Positions 12,201 through 22,040 of a DNA stretch of 64,000 nucleotides are shown here, piece after piece; the stretch's first letter is position 1; each line of letters opens with the position of its first letter. Source of the stretch: Durusdinium trenchii (Eukaryota > Sar > Dinophyceae > Suessiales > Symbiodiniaceae). The notes under the pieces were generated by a model. The model was given only the letters and a program-made list of their open reading frames with translations, was not told the DNA's origin and did no database searches. Location of the stretch: the NCBI GenBank assembly GCA_963970005.1, contig CAXAMN010000001.1:624553-688552 (forward strand). Reading direction: 5' to 3'. The translations under genes and the position numbers were made by a program.

Positions 12201-15200
12201 GTAAGTATGTATAAGTACAATGTACAGTACAGTATCATCCTTTGGACTTCCGCTAATTAGTCGTATTGACAACCAAGCACAACTCACTGGATATGCCTTT
12301 CAGCTGCAAGTCGTAATAGCTCATCACCAGTTGGAGTAAATCCTACTTATTTTGGCTGAACAGAACAGATTTCCACAATGGTCCCTTTAGGCCCTTCCGC
12401 TGAGACCGAAGGTCACAACATCCCTGGTTTGGTCCACTGCCTCCAAGATCCACCGGACGGTCTCCAAGGCTTCAGCCACTGGCAGCGCAAACTGCTCCGC
12501 GCAACTCTTCTCCTCCGGCATCCGCACTTCTTTCTTTTGGGGGGAAAGGGCCGTGAAGGCCTTGAAAGCAAGCAAGAGGAGTAGCTAGTAAGTAGGCCGT
12601 TACTGGCTTGGATGCAGAAAAGCTCAGGCGTCTTCAAAAACACTTCCCTGCCTGAAGAACTAACCCTTCACATGATTGACTTGGTTCCTAGGTCCCAGAT
12701 ATTATTTTGCTTGCTGCTTGTGGAAACTTAACCTGTAACCTGTTCCCCTCTTTTTGACTGAATCGCATCCTGCTTAAAGCTCATTGGTGCCTGTGTCAAG
12801 TCGTGACCTTGTGAAGGGAGAGAGCGATGGATGATCCCGACTTTCCTCGCATGTCCCGCACTGGAGCAACATTGTCTTCAAGTCTTCAAGATGTCATTCT
12901 GGCTTTAGGCTAAACTTAAACCACATCTCACACATGTTCCTGTTTGGAGGTTCTTATATACTCTCCAGCTAAAATGTGTCTCTGTTGGCACTCTCAACTG
13001 CCTCGGTGTTCATCTCTAGCATTTCCACACCATTGCTCACCCAGTACAAGCTTATATATATATATATGTTATATATATACACGTTTAAAAGGCACCCGAC
13101 CCACAAACCAATAGTTCTTTTCACCTATGTAAAACATGTCTAAATTGATTCACCCGTCTACTATCGTCTATTGTCATCGAACTCATGGGTCACATTGAAA
13201 CTGCCCACGGCCTCTCTGCTCCAGCCCCGGAGGGCGCGCAGCGCGCGCCCCAGCGTCGCACGGCGCTGCAGTGGCGTCTGACGGGATGGTCGGATAGGCG
13301 GGAGGAAAGGATTCATAAGGAAGGCACTTGTTACTAGTAGCGAGGCACTTGTTTCTACTAGCTTCTTGTTACTACTAGTAAGGCACTTGTTACTAGTAGC
13401 GAGGCACTTGTTTCTACTAGCTTCTTGTTACTACTAGTAAGGCNNNNNNNNNNTTGTTTCTACTAGCTTCTTGTTACTACTAGTAAGGCACTTGTTACTA
13501 GTGGATTCCAGTCTTTTCACGTCTGATTTGACATCATTTTTTGGTTGACGAACAATGTAAACGTCTTTTGAGGGATCTCCACACTCTCAGTCAAGGCAGG
13601 CCTCTTCGTCGGTTTCATCGCGGAACAACAAGCCTCGCTGAGACATGCCCCTGACTCGACAACAGGGCTTGCAGGCGTTGTCATTAATTGCCAACTTGGC
13701 AGATGTCATCCAGGAAAATGAGATGGCTATGGCCATGGGTGGAAAATAGGAAGCTGCTTCATCCCAAAGATGGTCCCTTGGTCCTCAAGGAATGAGCCCA
13801 AACAAAGCACTTTCGTGAAAGTGCGGCTATTTCGTCAGAAAGTGCGGCACGCAAACAGGCTTGGAGGAAAATGGTTGCCGCACTTGTGAGTCATGAGAAG
13901 GACTCCTTACTCCTTGTGAGAGTTGCCAACACGCTCTGTTTCACAGCATGGACATGATATCACAAGACACGTGAACTTGTTAAGTGACGTTGCTCATCAG
14001 TTGCTCCATAGGCATCCAGCTCAAAGGCCAAAGGTATCCATGGAGTTTTTTGTGGCATATATTATATGGGTGTGTATTTTACTAGAGAGACCCCCAACTA
14101 ATGGGTAGACTAGTCTATTTCCCTTCTTCTTGCAGGCGGTCGAACTGGGAGGTCTCCCTGCCCTATTCTAATACACACCGGAACCATATATGTGGCTGAG
14201 CAAGGAGGGTCTTGCTCACAGCCAAACATCACAGCCCGGGCACATCGCAGGCATCTCCAGGCAGTCGCCACCACAACAGCATCCACGTGCTGCAGGAAGG
14301 GAGTGATCTGGGCCAACAAACAAAAAACACTGGATAGACATGGGTGGCATGGCCCTGAAAGTAGAGGAGAATAGTCTTGAGAAGGTCGTTTTCCATGACT
14401 ATCAGTAGTGGATCTTGTTGATTATTGATTCTTGTCATGGCACATATCATCCAAATATCTACTACTGTTTGATTTCGGACTTTCTTCAAGATTCAAGATT
14501 CACATTGTTTGTTTAGTCTCACTATGTTCCCAAGGCCACTAGTGTGTGAATTCATGTTGCGATCTGTGGGGAGTGGTGACATCCAACATGTTTCAACCCA
14601 AAAAGTCGTCGCATTAAACCTGATACCTCAAGCCCTGTTCTTGAGAATGTTCAGGTGCAGCACGGGATGGTCAGGCTTGAACCTTTGGCTTAGGCCCAGC
14701 TGATGAGATCTCAAGGTGAACAAAAGCTGGGCGATGACGGATAAGATTTGATATACAACTATGGCAATGGCCGATTACAAAATAAAGCATGCTAAAAGCA
14801 TCTAAAAGCAAAAAAACATCTAAAAACAGTGTGGCCCTCACCACGAAAACTCCTTGCACGTCTTCAGCGAGTAGTTGCCCAAAAATCCCAGATTGCTGTA
14901 CAGTGCAGAAACCCAAGATGTGCAGATCTATATCAATTTACTGCAAGACCACCCCACCCCAAGATAAACCCAAACAAACCCTTTAAAGGACTATGTTGTG
15001 CTCAAGATTTTAAGAAGATCAGCTGGGTTGAATCTTGAATTCTCTATGAACTCGACGCCAGGACCCTGTGACCGGGGGTCAAAAATGGACCAAACCACTA
15101 CCGGAATCTTCCCACTAACCCAGTGACCGGGGCCCATGCTGAGCGCGCGCTGACTTGATCCTAGCAGCATAGGCCACGGCTTCGGGAGGAGCAAGATCAG

Positions 15201-15887
15201 CTGCCAACCACAGCCTCAATCGCTGAATCATATGTCGATCATTACTCCAAGCCAAATTGGAAAAAACAACTTGGCTTTGGCCCCAGATGAAAACCCAACA
15301 GTGGATATTCATCCCCACATTCCGGTTTAAAGCCACTGCCTTTTGCGCTAGCTTGTTGAACTCGGATGGGCGATGTCAGCAGTTGAGACTTGGGGAGAGG
15401 GACACCCATACCTGACAGAAAAACAATATACACCAAAATCCATTGGTTTGGGGAACCCCCTATTGAATTGGAATACACACCCATGCCCATATCAACATGT
15501 TTCTCTCTTTCTCTCTCTCTTTAACAAGCCTTGACCCTTCCGCATTCAGAAGACTCCCCCATTCCGGACTCATCCGACTTTGGCAACTTTTCTTCTTGAG
15601 AGTCGGTGACTTGCAATTGCTGGCGACATCCATTGCTTTGTAAGTCCAAGAACCCTCCCAGCCCAACCACCCAAACTCCCATCTGAGTGGCAGCCACTGA
15701 TCCACTATGCAGCTCTGCAGCTCAAACGACACATGAAACGAGCTATGTGCGAAGTCATATCTAACGAGCCCATGAGTTGAAACCTTAAACTTCAGCCCAG
15801 GGACGCACATCGAATCTCTTGTGCGTTCCGCCACGTGGTGGTGTTCTGCCGCGCGGACAAAAGCTCCAAAAGGACCTGACGAGGCCA
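6290..15887 (-). CDS. Multi-exon gene, unknown function (about 531 residues modelled)
   Basis: Modelled exons on the minus strand, in coding order: 15887-15784, 15222-15178, 14895-14842, 14289-14185, 13277-13209, 12560-12420, 11571-11519, 11040-10950, 10422-10270, 9210-9108, 8498-8370, 8210-8058, 7381-7284, 7231-7112, 6911-6828, 6385-6290 (TGA). Each is an open frame with protein-like composition, bounded by AG acceptors and GT donors (GC at 6827), and the leftover bases agree at every join, including split codons at 11519/11040, 9108/8498, 8498/8210 and 8058/7381. No start codon or known domain was found; the product is mostly helical, with Leu/Trp-rich stretches (LLLWLCKSTSFLQDW, LFSWQVQLALCEALQ). 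The donor of the second exon is unsure, because good coding sequence continues to about 15135. Two introns contain TAGTAGC repeats, and one holds the N gap. Confidence 0.5.
7643..7765 (+). CDS. Candidate plus-strand exon inside an intron of the minus gene
   Basis: The acceptor GCCCTTTCAG is followed by an open frame with an amphipathic helix (QQVELQTLYKSILAIHRA) and a possible GT donor at 7766. It lies antisense inside the 7382-8057 intron of the minus-strand gene. It could be a nested gene or a chance reading. Confidence 0.18.
8910..9024. repeat. TAGTAGC palindromic repeat, copy 2
   Basis: Units of GCTACTAGTAGC, CTACTAGGAACAAG and GGGCATTACTAC. The cluster lies within the modelled intron 8499-9107 of the minus-strand gene. 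Confidence 0.75.
13047..13080. repeat. AT microsatellite
   Basis: (TA)n runs interrupted once, forming an AT palindrome. Similar (TA)n tracts occur at about 27829, 28314, 32718, 38705, 46410, 47240, 53707 and 63940. Confidence 0.7.
13318..13503. repeat. TAGTAGC palindromic repeat, copy 3 (tandem, with gap)
   Basis: At least three near-identical units of about 60 bp (AAGGCACTTGTTACTAGTAG then GAGGCACTTGTTTCTACTAG then CTTCTTGTTACTACTAG). The array is broken by the N run and has probably been collapsed by assembly. Confidence 0.8.
13444..13453. other. Assembly gap (10 N)
   Basis: Ten unknown bases inside a tandem repeat. The true length may differ. Confidence 0.98.
13947..14171 (+). CDS. Two candidate exons, possible end of a kinase-like domain
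   Basis: Exon 13947-14033 has a strong acceptor (CTGTTTCACAG) and donor (CCAAAG|GTATCC) and is in phase 0. Exon 14136-14171 follows a strong acceptor (CTTCTTCTTGCAG), also in phase 0, and ends in TAA. The join reads LLHRHPAQRPKAVEL, which resembles subdomain XI of protein kinases (leucines, hP..RP, then EL). No catalytic motifs were found upstream, so the kinase reading is weak. It lies antisense within an intron of the minus-strand gene. Confidence 0.28.
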
Positions 15888-16670
15888 CTATGGCAGGCCT
15901 GATGGGGACCCCATCAGGGTCTTAGCCACAAATAGCCTATCAAAATTTGGGGTAGGACTGTCAGGCTCATCGAATCAGCGCTCTAAGGTCTTCTGGAATA
16001 AATACCGGCTTGGAAAAAAACATAGAAATGCAACACAATCAGTTGGTGGGCCCAAAACATTGAGGATTCAAACCTCTCTCATATATTCTTATATTGTATA
16101 CTGTAGATTGGGTCAGCACCCTGCCCTGACAGCCCCAGCAACATTAAGGGGATCATTGGTTCTTTCCTCAGTGCAACCACTCACGCTCTCCCAGCCGCAT
16201 CATTCTGGCCTCCCCAAAGTGCCGCCCCTGCCAAAAAGTGCCGGACATCAAGTGACCAAGTTGGATGATGCCATGTCTAGGCCGCATCAATCAGGGGGGA
16301 CCCCTGGCCGATTTGGTTTCCATCTACTTATCCCATTAACGATTATATAATGCATTATAATGCGTATATACTTATTATGTATTAATATTAGAGAGCTCGT
16401 CACTGTGAGCGTGCACTTTTTTTAAGCATTTCAAGCTGCCAAATCTTGCTGTCTAAAGTTTTCAGCTCATACCAAAGCCAAAACTTCTCATGTGGACTTC
16501 CAACAAACAACAATATTTCAATAGAGATTCTATAGCAATCTTACTGATATGCACTAGTGTGTTTAATTAATAGCAACCCACCAAATAGAAGGATTTACAT
16601 AGCAAAAATATTGATATTCTACAGAACTTGTCCCATGAGATTAGATCTACAGATGGTCCCTCAGCTTTCT
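15888..16670. other. Intergenic, nothing recognised
   Basis: AT-rich spacer between the unknown multi-exon gene and the transposase-like gene, with short AT tracts around 16340-16390. I saw no clear terminal inverted repeat by eye. Confidence 0.35.
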
Positions 16671-19600
16671 TCACTTCTTGTACTTCATGGACTTGCCCTT
16701 CATGACCATCTTGTTGCCAGACGAGGGTTTGCCAATTGCATTCTTCGTGTTGGACTTCTTGCCACATAGGTATGAGACAGACTTTGCATTCTTGAAGAGG
16801 TTTGGCAGCCGAGTTGGATGCAAATACCGAATGTTGCCACCCTCAATGGACTCGTTGTGACGCTTGGACAGAAGCAACAAGAAGAATTTGTGCCGGTGGG
16901 CTCGCATCTCATTGATGATAGGGGAAAAGTTGCGGAACCACGAGAAGACCTGTTCGCAGATCGAAGTGTTCTCTTTGTGAATGCGCTTCTCCAGCTTCTT
17001 GCGGTAGCCTAGGTAGGCTTGACTTAAAGTAAATACGAAACTATACAAAACGACACATTCATAAGGACTAATGCAACAACATGTGCCTCAATAAACTTGC
17101 AAAAAAATGATTGTGGTCGTCTCGATAGAACAGAATCCATATTGATTGACTTGGTGTTGAAACAAACAGACAGGACACGAGGATTGCAAGGGCAGGTTCG
17201 CGAATGACCATGAGAATGAAAACCATCCACGACATAGTAGCCGATCTGATTCAAGGCCTCATTCGACTCCCCACATGACTTGAAAGCGCATGCTCTGTCG
17301 TAGACAAGGCAATCCAGTTTCGGGTACAACCAGATGACGTTCTCCACAGCCAGAGTTGCGACCTGGTTGCCTTCAGGCTCATGCATGACCTGCAAGCTGA
17401 TGATGCGACCGGACTTCGGATCACACGCAAGCATCCAGCCATTGGTGTAGTGCCCGGTGGTGTGCTCAGACTTCCTAGGACGGCCTGCGCGCTTCATTGG
17501 CGCCATATCACACTGCATCTTCAGCTTCTGGTTTCCATCAAGGACTAAGGTCTTCACCTGCTGACGCTTGTGTGGAGGAAAGGTAGATGAGTGGCAAAAG
17601 GAATCGTAGAGGTCAAGATGGGTATCTTGGATCTCCTGTTCGATCATGATATCCTGATTCAAGCCCAACAACTCGAACTCCCTCACAGCCATGTAGTAGA
17701 ACAACGCAGACGCATGCAGCTTGTCAAAGTTCTGAAGGATTGACTCTTGGGAATCTCCGTGGACAACGTGGTAAGCGCACGACACAGCAGCACTTGAGAG
17801 ATGACCACGGAACAGAAGTTCTTCATGATACTGGATGTATTTCAAAGAAAAGGCCTTCTTCGAGTTCACAAACAGAATGTTGTCCTGAAAATCCTTTGTT
17901 TCAGCACCTTCTTGCCTGCTTCCCAGCGATAGTTGTAGCCATAAGAAGCGCGGCAAGAACGGGAAGTACAGTTCTTCTGCGCGTGGACGATTTTTCGAGG
18001 ACCATCTAAATCGTACAGCAAGGCATCGACGGACAAATGGTAGATGAGGGAACCAGAACAACCTTCACAGACACACTTGCTCAGAGGACATGTGAAAGTC
18101 TGCGGACTAGAACCTCTCACAGCATCTAAGGTCACTAATGCTGAGTAGGATTGTTTTCGCAAGTAGTAGAAGGTGTACTGGTCAGATGACAACATGTCCA
18201 TTGCCACACCAGCAGACACCACTGAGGTGACATCACCATCCTTCTTGAGGAGCAAACCTTCTCGATGCTGCAAGGCAAAGAAGTGCTTCATGTCCTTGTC
18301 ATGCACGATGTAGCTGCCATCCGGCAAAGACTTTCGACAATGCTTCTGACACAGTTGGACGCCAAAGGGAAGTAGCAGACTATTGCCGTAGGAAACTGAG
18401 AATGGGCCATCTTGATCGCAAACCACCGGAAGACCAATATTTTGCATGGCCATGATCAAGCACACATCTTTGAAGCCATTCTGGCAGCCAGGACCTCCAT
18501 ATTCTAAGTCAGGAGCAGCACCAACGCGAGGCATCGGATCTTCGTCATCAGAGGGAGGATGAAGTCCAGGCAAAGTGTCCGGATTGGGAATGTCTTCTGT
18601 CCTTCTCTGTCTCTTGTGTGGTGGCGGGGAAGGTGTGTCCAAGACAATGGGTTCACTAGAGGTAAAGGCAAGGCTCTGGAACTTCAAGGAAGGCTCTTCC
18701 TTAACGGTCCAACCTGCACTTGCACGATCTGTGTCTACATCCACAGGATCTCCACGTGTCGCTGTGGCCAACCATGCATGCGCATCCGGATGCTCGGCTG
18801 GCTCCAACTTGGGTACGCCAACCAAAAGAGCAGGGGCAGGGTGAGGAATTGACAATGAACTCGATGCCGGCCTTGAAGAAGCAGGTGCAGCAGGCAAAGC
18901 CCCATCAGCCCGAAGCAACGCATCCAAACCAGGCGTGGAAGTCAAAGGAGTAGCAGGACAAGCTGGCGAAGCAGGACGTACAGGATGATCATGTCGACGG
19001 AATAGCTCTTTCAACCATTCAGTCTCCCATGCCACAGATGCGGAATAAGTATCCGGCTGAGGCCCACCATTTTTCCAATTCTTCAGGGTTGGCTTGCAAT
19101 CTGGAAGAAGAATGTCCTTTGAATCTGAGTTGGTCCAAAAAACACGCTGCATCTTGACATGCTTCTCAGTGGGTGGTCGGAAATAGATGTACTTCTCAGC
19201 AAACACGATGAAGGCAGCCCTTTTCAGAATTGCCATAGCATCGGCATTGGCGATGTAGCCCACGGCTGGACGGACCAGCTTCATGAAAGACTCATGGGAG
19301 ACTTCTGCTGAGAAAACACCATCAACATCGCCTTCTTGACCCTCTGGGTTGTACTGGTTGTCTACGACGATGCGAAGCTGATGCATCACGAACTTCGCTG
19401 CTGTCCACCTGCCCAAGAAAATTAATGATTTACATTCAAAGACATGCATGTCAAGGGAAAACACAATATGTGGATTGCACATGTGATGTGACATTGCAGA
19501 GCCCGGCCTTTCTTTCAGGATGGTCTCAGAATCTCCCACATCTGAGAACGCCTTTTTCTTTTTGATGGTCTCATTACCGATTTCACCATCGTCAAAAATG

Positions 19601-20706
19601 GCAGGCGTGGCCTTGTCGAAGAAGATGCCACGAAAGAAATCAAACCCCGGGGCTGACCTGAACTGACCATTTCCTCCATGATATCGCGAAAACATCATGG
19701 AAAGAATTCGAGCGAGAGGGGTTTTGTCGACACCGGACTCTCCGAGCAGCCACAGGGAATGTCCACGAAGATGAGGCAAGAGATCTTGCAAGATGGTCAA
19801 GATTTCTGGCTGAATGGCTTGGATGGTCAAATCATATCTGTCAGACAATTTGGCCAGACATCCGTCATTAGCAAGACAATCAAGAGCTCTCTGAACCAAC
19901 TTCTCGTTCCAACCATGGATCGGAGAACCTTCTTTTTGGATGTGGCGATGGAACCAGCGCATCTGCTTCAAGTTCTCCTTGTCTCTCTCACCGTTGCTGA
20001 TGATGAAGTCCCATCCTGCATCCTGTTCATCTTCTCCTTGAGGGGCACGTGCTTTGTTGGATCGGACCTTCTCCGCGGAAAGAGAGAAGTGACGAAACTG
20101 ATGCCCACCCAGGCACTCCAACATCCACTGGAAGCCACGGCGAGCTTGCTGTTTGTTGAGGGAGGCCCAAGCAATCTCCTTGCCTTGACCACGCACGAGC
20201 TTGGCAACATATGCGCCCTTGACTTTGTCACTCTTGACGTAGTAATGCTTGAGGACACATAGTTTCCCATTGGTTTGTGGAAGCAAACAAAAATGGGACA
20301 AGCAAGAGAACGTGGGGCGTTCCTTCAAGGTAAGTGCTTCAGGAAGCTCTTGCCAAGCCTTGTCTCTGATGATGGCTTTCAGATTGTCCATGTCGATCGA
20401 GGAGGGCTCGACATCATAGATCAAATCAACGAAGTGCTTGATTGAAGGAGTAGAGTCCGAAAGCCTGAGAAGCATAAGAAAGAATCATGCATAAATATCA
20501 CATGTGATGGGGTATGGCCTATCGACTTTCGATGACACTTGAAGACAGACAAGAAACTCCTTCAAAGGTAGACAGATCGGAGTGACCGAACCGACCGGTA
20601 GAGGGCCAACATGAACATGAGCTGGAAGTTCTCGCAGCGTGAGGTGCTGGGTCGCTGCGATGGCATCGCTCAGGGACATATTATCGCCCTCCACCTCCAT
20701 GGCCAT
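16671..20706 (-). CDS. Helicase-like NTPase / CxC cluster / KDZ-like transposase (frame-broken)
   Basis: Exons on the minus strand: 20706-20519 (ATG at 20706), 20464-19508, 19408-17179, 17008-16671 (stop). Order of parts: an N-terminal region; a P-loop region with GESGVDKT (codons near 19740) and a Walker B-like PAIFDDG; a Pro/Ala/Ser linker with the basic stretch KRQRR; a cysteine cluster (C-x4-C-x-C-x2-C, then C-x4-C ending SYGYNY) like the CxC domains that accompany KDZ transposases; then a DDE core with LVLDGN (D codon 17539-17537), LVYDRACAF (D, 17299-17297) and SICEQVFSW (E, 16955-16953). An AT-hook-like RAGRPRKS lies between the first two, and the C-terminus is Lys-rich. It probably cuts and moves its own element. 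The third exon changes frame at 17894-17907, so this copy may be dead. The join across 17179/17008 makes an Arg codon and restores the KDZ-like C-terminus. Family assignment is from motifs only. Confidence 0.72.
17009..17178 (-). other. Intron 3 of transposase-like gene (GT-AG, 170 nt)
   Basis: The donor follows the Cys-Pro-Cys-Asn-Pro codons and the acceptor is CCTACCTAG. Joining leaves one base plus two and continues directly into the catalytic-Glu exon. Confidence 0.6.
19409..19507 (-). other. Intron 2 of transposase-like gene (GC-AG, 99 nt, in frame)
   Basis: It starts GCCGGG and ends CTTGGGCAG, with exon AG before and G after. It is 33 codons long without a stop, so it hides inside an open frame. 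Removing it joins ...TILKE to RWTAAKFV and gives a compact NTPase region. Confidence 0.7.
20465..20518 (-). other. Intron 1 of transposase-like gene (GC-AG, 54 nt)
   Basis: It starts GCCATACC and ends CTTCTCAG, flanked by exon AG and G. It contains an in-frame stop. Removing it joins SSKVD-R to LSDSTP in phase. Confidence 0.6.
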
Positions 20707-20837
20707 AGAGTGTTGAAGGGCTCGAAAGATAGCACAGAAGCAAATTGAACGATACAAGGATGACTATGAGCCAGACAGGATGGGCATAGGAAGTTTCTGA
20801 AATTGCAAAACTAAAAAAACAAAAAAGAAAACAAACT

Positions 20838-21010
20838 CATGGCTTGCAGACGGTCTTGGGTCCAAAGGTTTTCTTTTTGGTTTTCCTGAGTGCAGTGTCC
20901 AAAACCTGTTGAAAAACAAAAAAACAGACTCATGGATTGCAGAGGGTCTTGGGTTGGTTGGGTTGTTTTTCTTTTTTTTTTGTTTTTTTTTGGTTTTTTT
21001 TTTTTTTTTG
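20838..21010. repeat. Tandem duplication with poly-T tract
   Basis: The motif CTCATGGCTTGCAGACGG at about 20838 recurs as CTCATGGATTGCAGAGGG at about 20930, both followed by TCTTGGGT. The second copy runs into a T-rich tract (20958-21010) on the plus strand. It lies just upstream of the transposase-like gene. Confidence 0.6.
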
Positions 21011-22040
21011 GTTATGTGACACTGAAGACACTGAAGCATTTAGTAGAATACACTCACTGAAATATAGTGTTTTTGCACTAGTCTACTAGATATGCGAGAA
21101 TACAGTGAAATATTTAAAGTTTTAGCGCACGCTGGTGGTAACGTGTTCTGTAATATTATATATATGTGTATATGTGTATTAGTATACACATAGTAATGAT
21201 GGCCTGTCTCTGGGGGGGGCCCTCTCGGACAGAGACATCGCCAAGGGCGGACCTGACACCGGATGGGTCAACACCGGACCTTACACACACACGGTAAACG
21301 TGGTATCAGTAATTGATCATAAACGAAGATGTCTTATAGAAGAGATAGCTAAATGTGCATTAATCAATATCTTTGATATGCTTTGACTTGGACACTGTGT
21401 TTACATGTTTACATTGTCGGCGGCATGTGTTTCGTGAAGGTGTTGTTTTGTGTTCTCGTTGCAAGATGATTCCTGAATGATATCATCAAATATCGAACCT
21501 TACAACACTATGTTAGCATCTGTGTTTTCCATGTCATTGTCTGTCCGTTTCTATTCTTCGCGACATCTATGCGATTCCTACTTTGGCAACTACTGCACTT
21601 CCCGTTGCTCTGCGGGGAACTGGTCAAAGCTTCATGTACCTCTCTGCATGGAGATCCTGTCGCCTCCGCCATCAGCTGAGTCGCTTTTTGTCAGAAGGTG
21701 CCAGCAACGATGTGGGCCTTTGTTTCCATCCATCGCATCTGTACTGTACAGTGGCAGAAGTGGGATTTCATAACGCCCCGACCCGTGACGTGAACGTGCA
21801 GTGACGTGAACGTATTTCGTCCTGTACAAGCTTGCATTTGAGCCACTGTCAAACCATCTCAAGCACCATCATCGACAAAGGATCTAAAGATTCTTGGGTC
21901 ATTGAAACGCTAAACCACTCCCTTTGGCGGAGGCTCATCTGTGCCACGGCAGCCTTTTGCCGTGAGCTAGTAATTAGGGATCGGGGCATCATGGCTAGGA
22001 CCGCTCACGACTGTCCTGTCCAATCGACTGGAGCAGAACA
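21011..22040. other. Spacer; one weak plus-strand exon candidate
   Basis: Near 21640-21800 a plus-strand frame (LSAWRSCRLRHQLSRFLSEG) is open for about 50 codons without convincing splice sites. Otherwise I see nothing. A short inverted repeat (TGTCTCTG...CAGAGACA) lies at about 21205-21237. Confidence 0.25.

Noticed and set aside
16400-21050. Terminal inverted repeats bounding the transposase-like gene
   Set aside because: No convincing pair was visible by eye on either side; needs a computed self-alignment.
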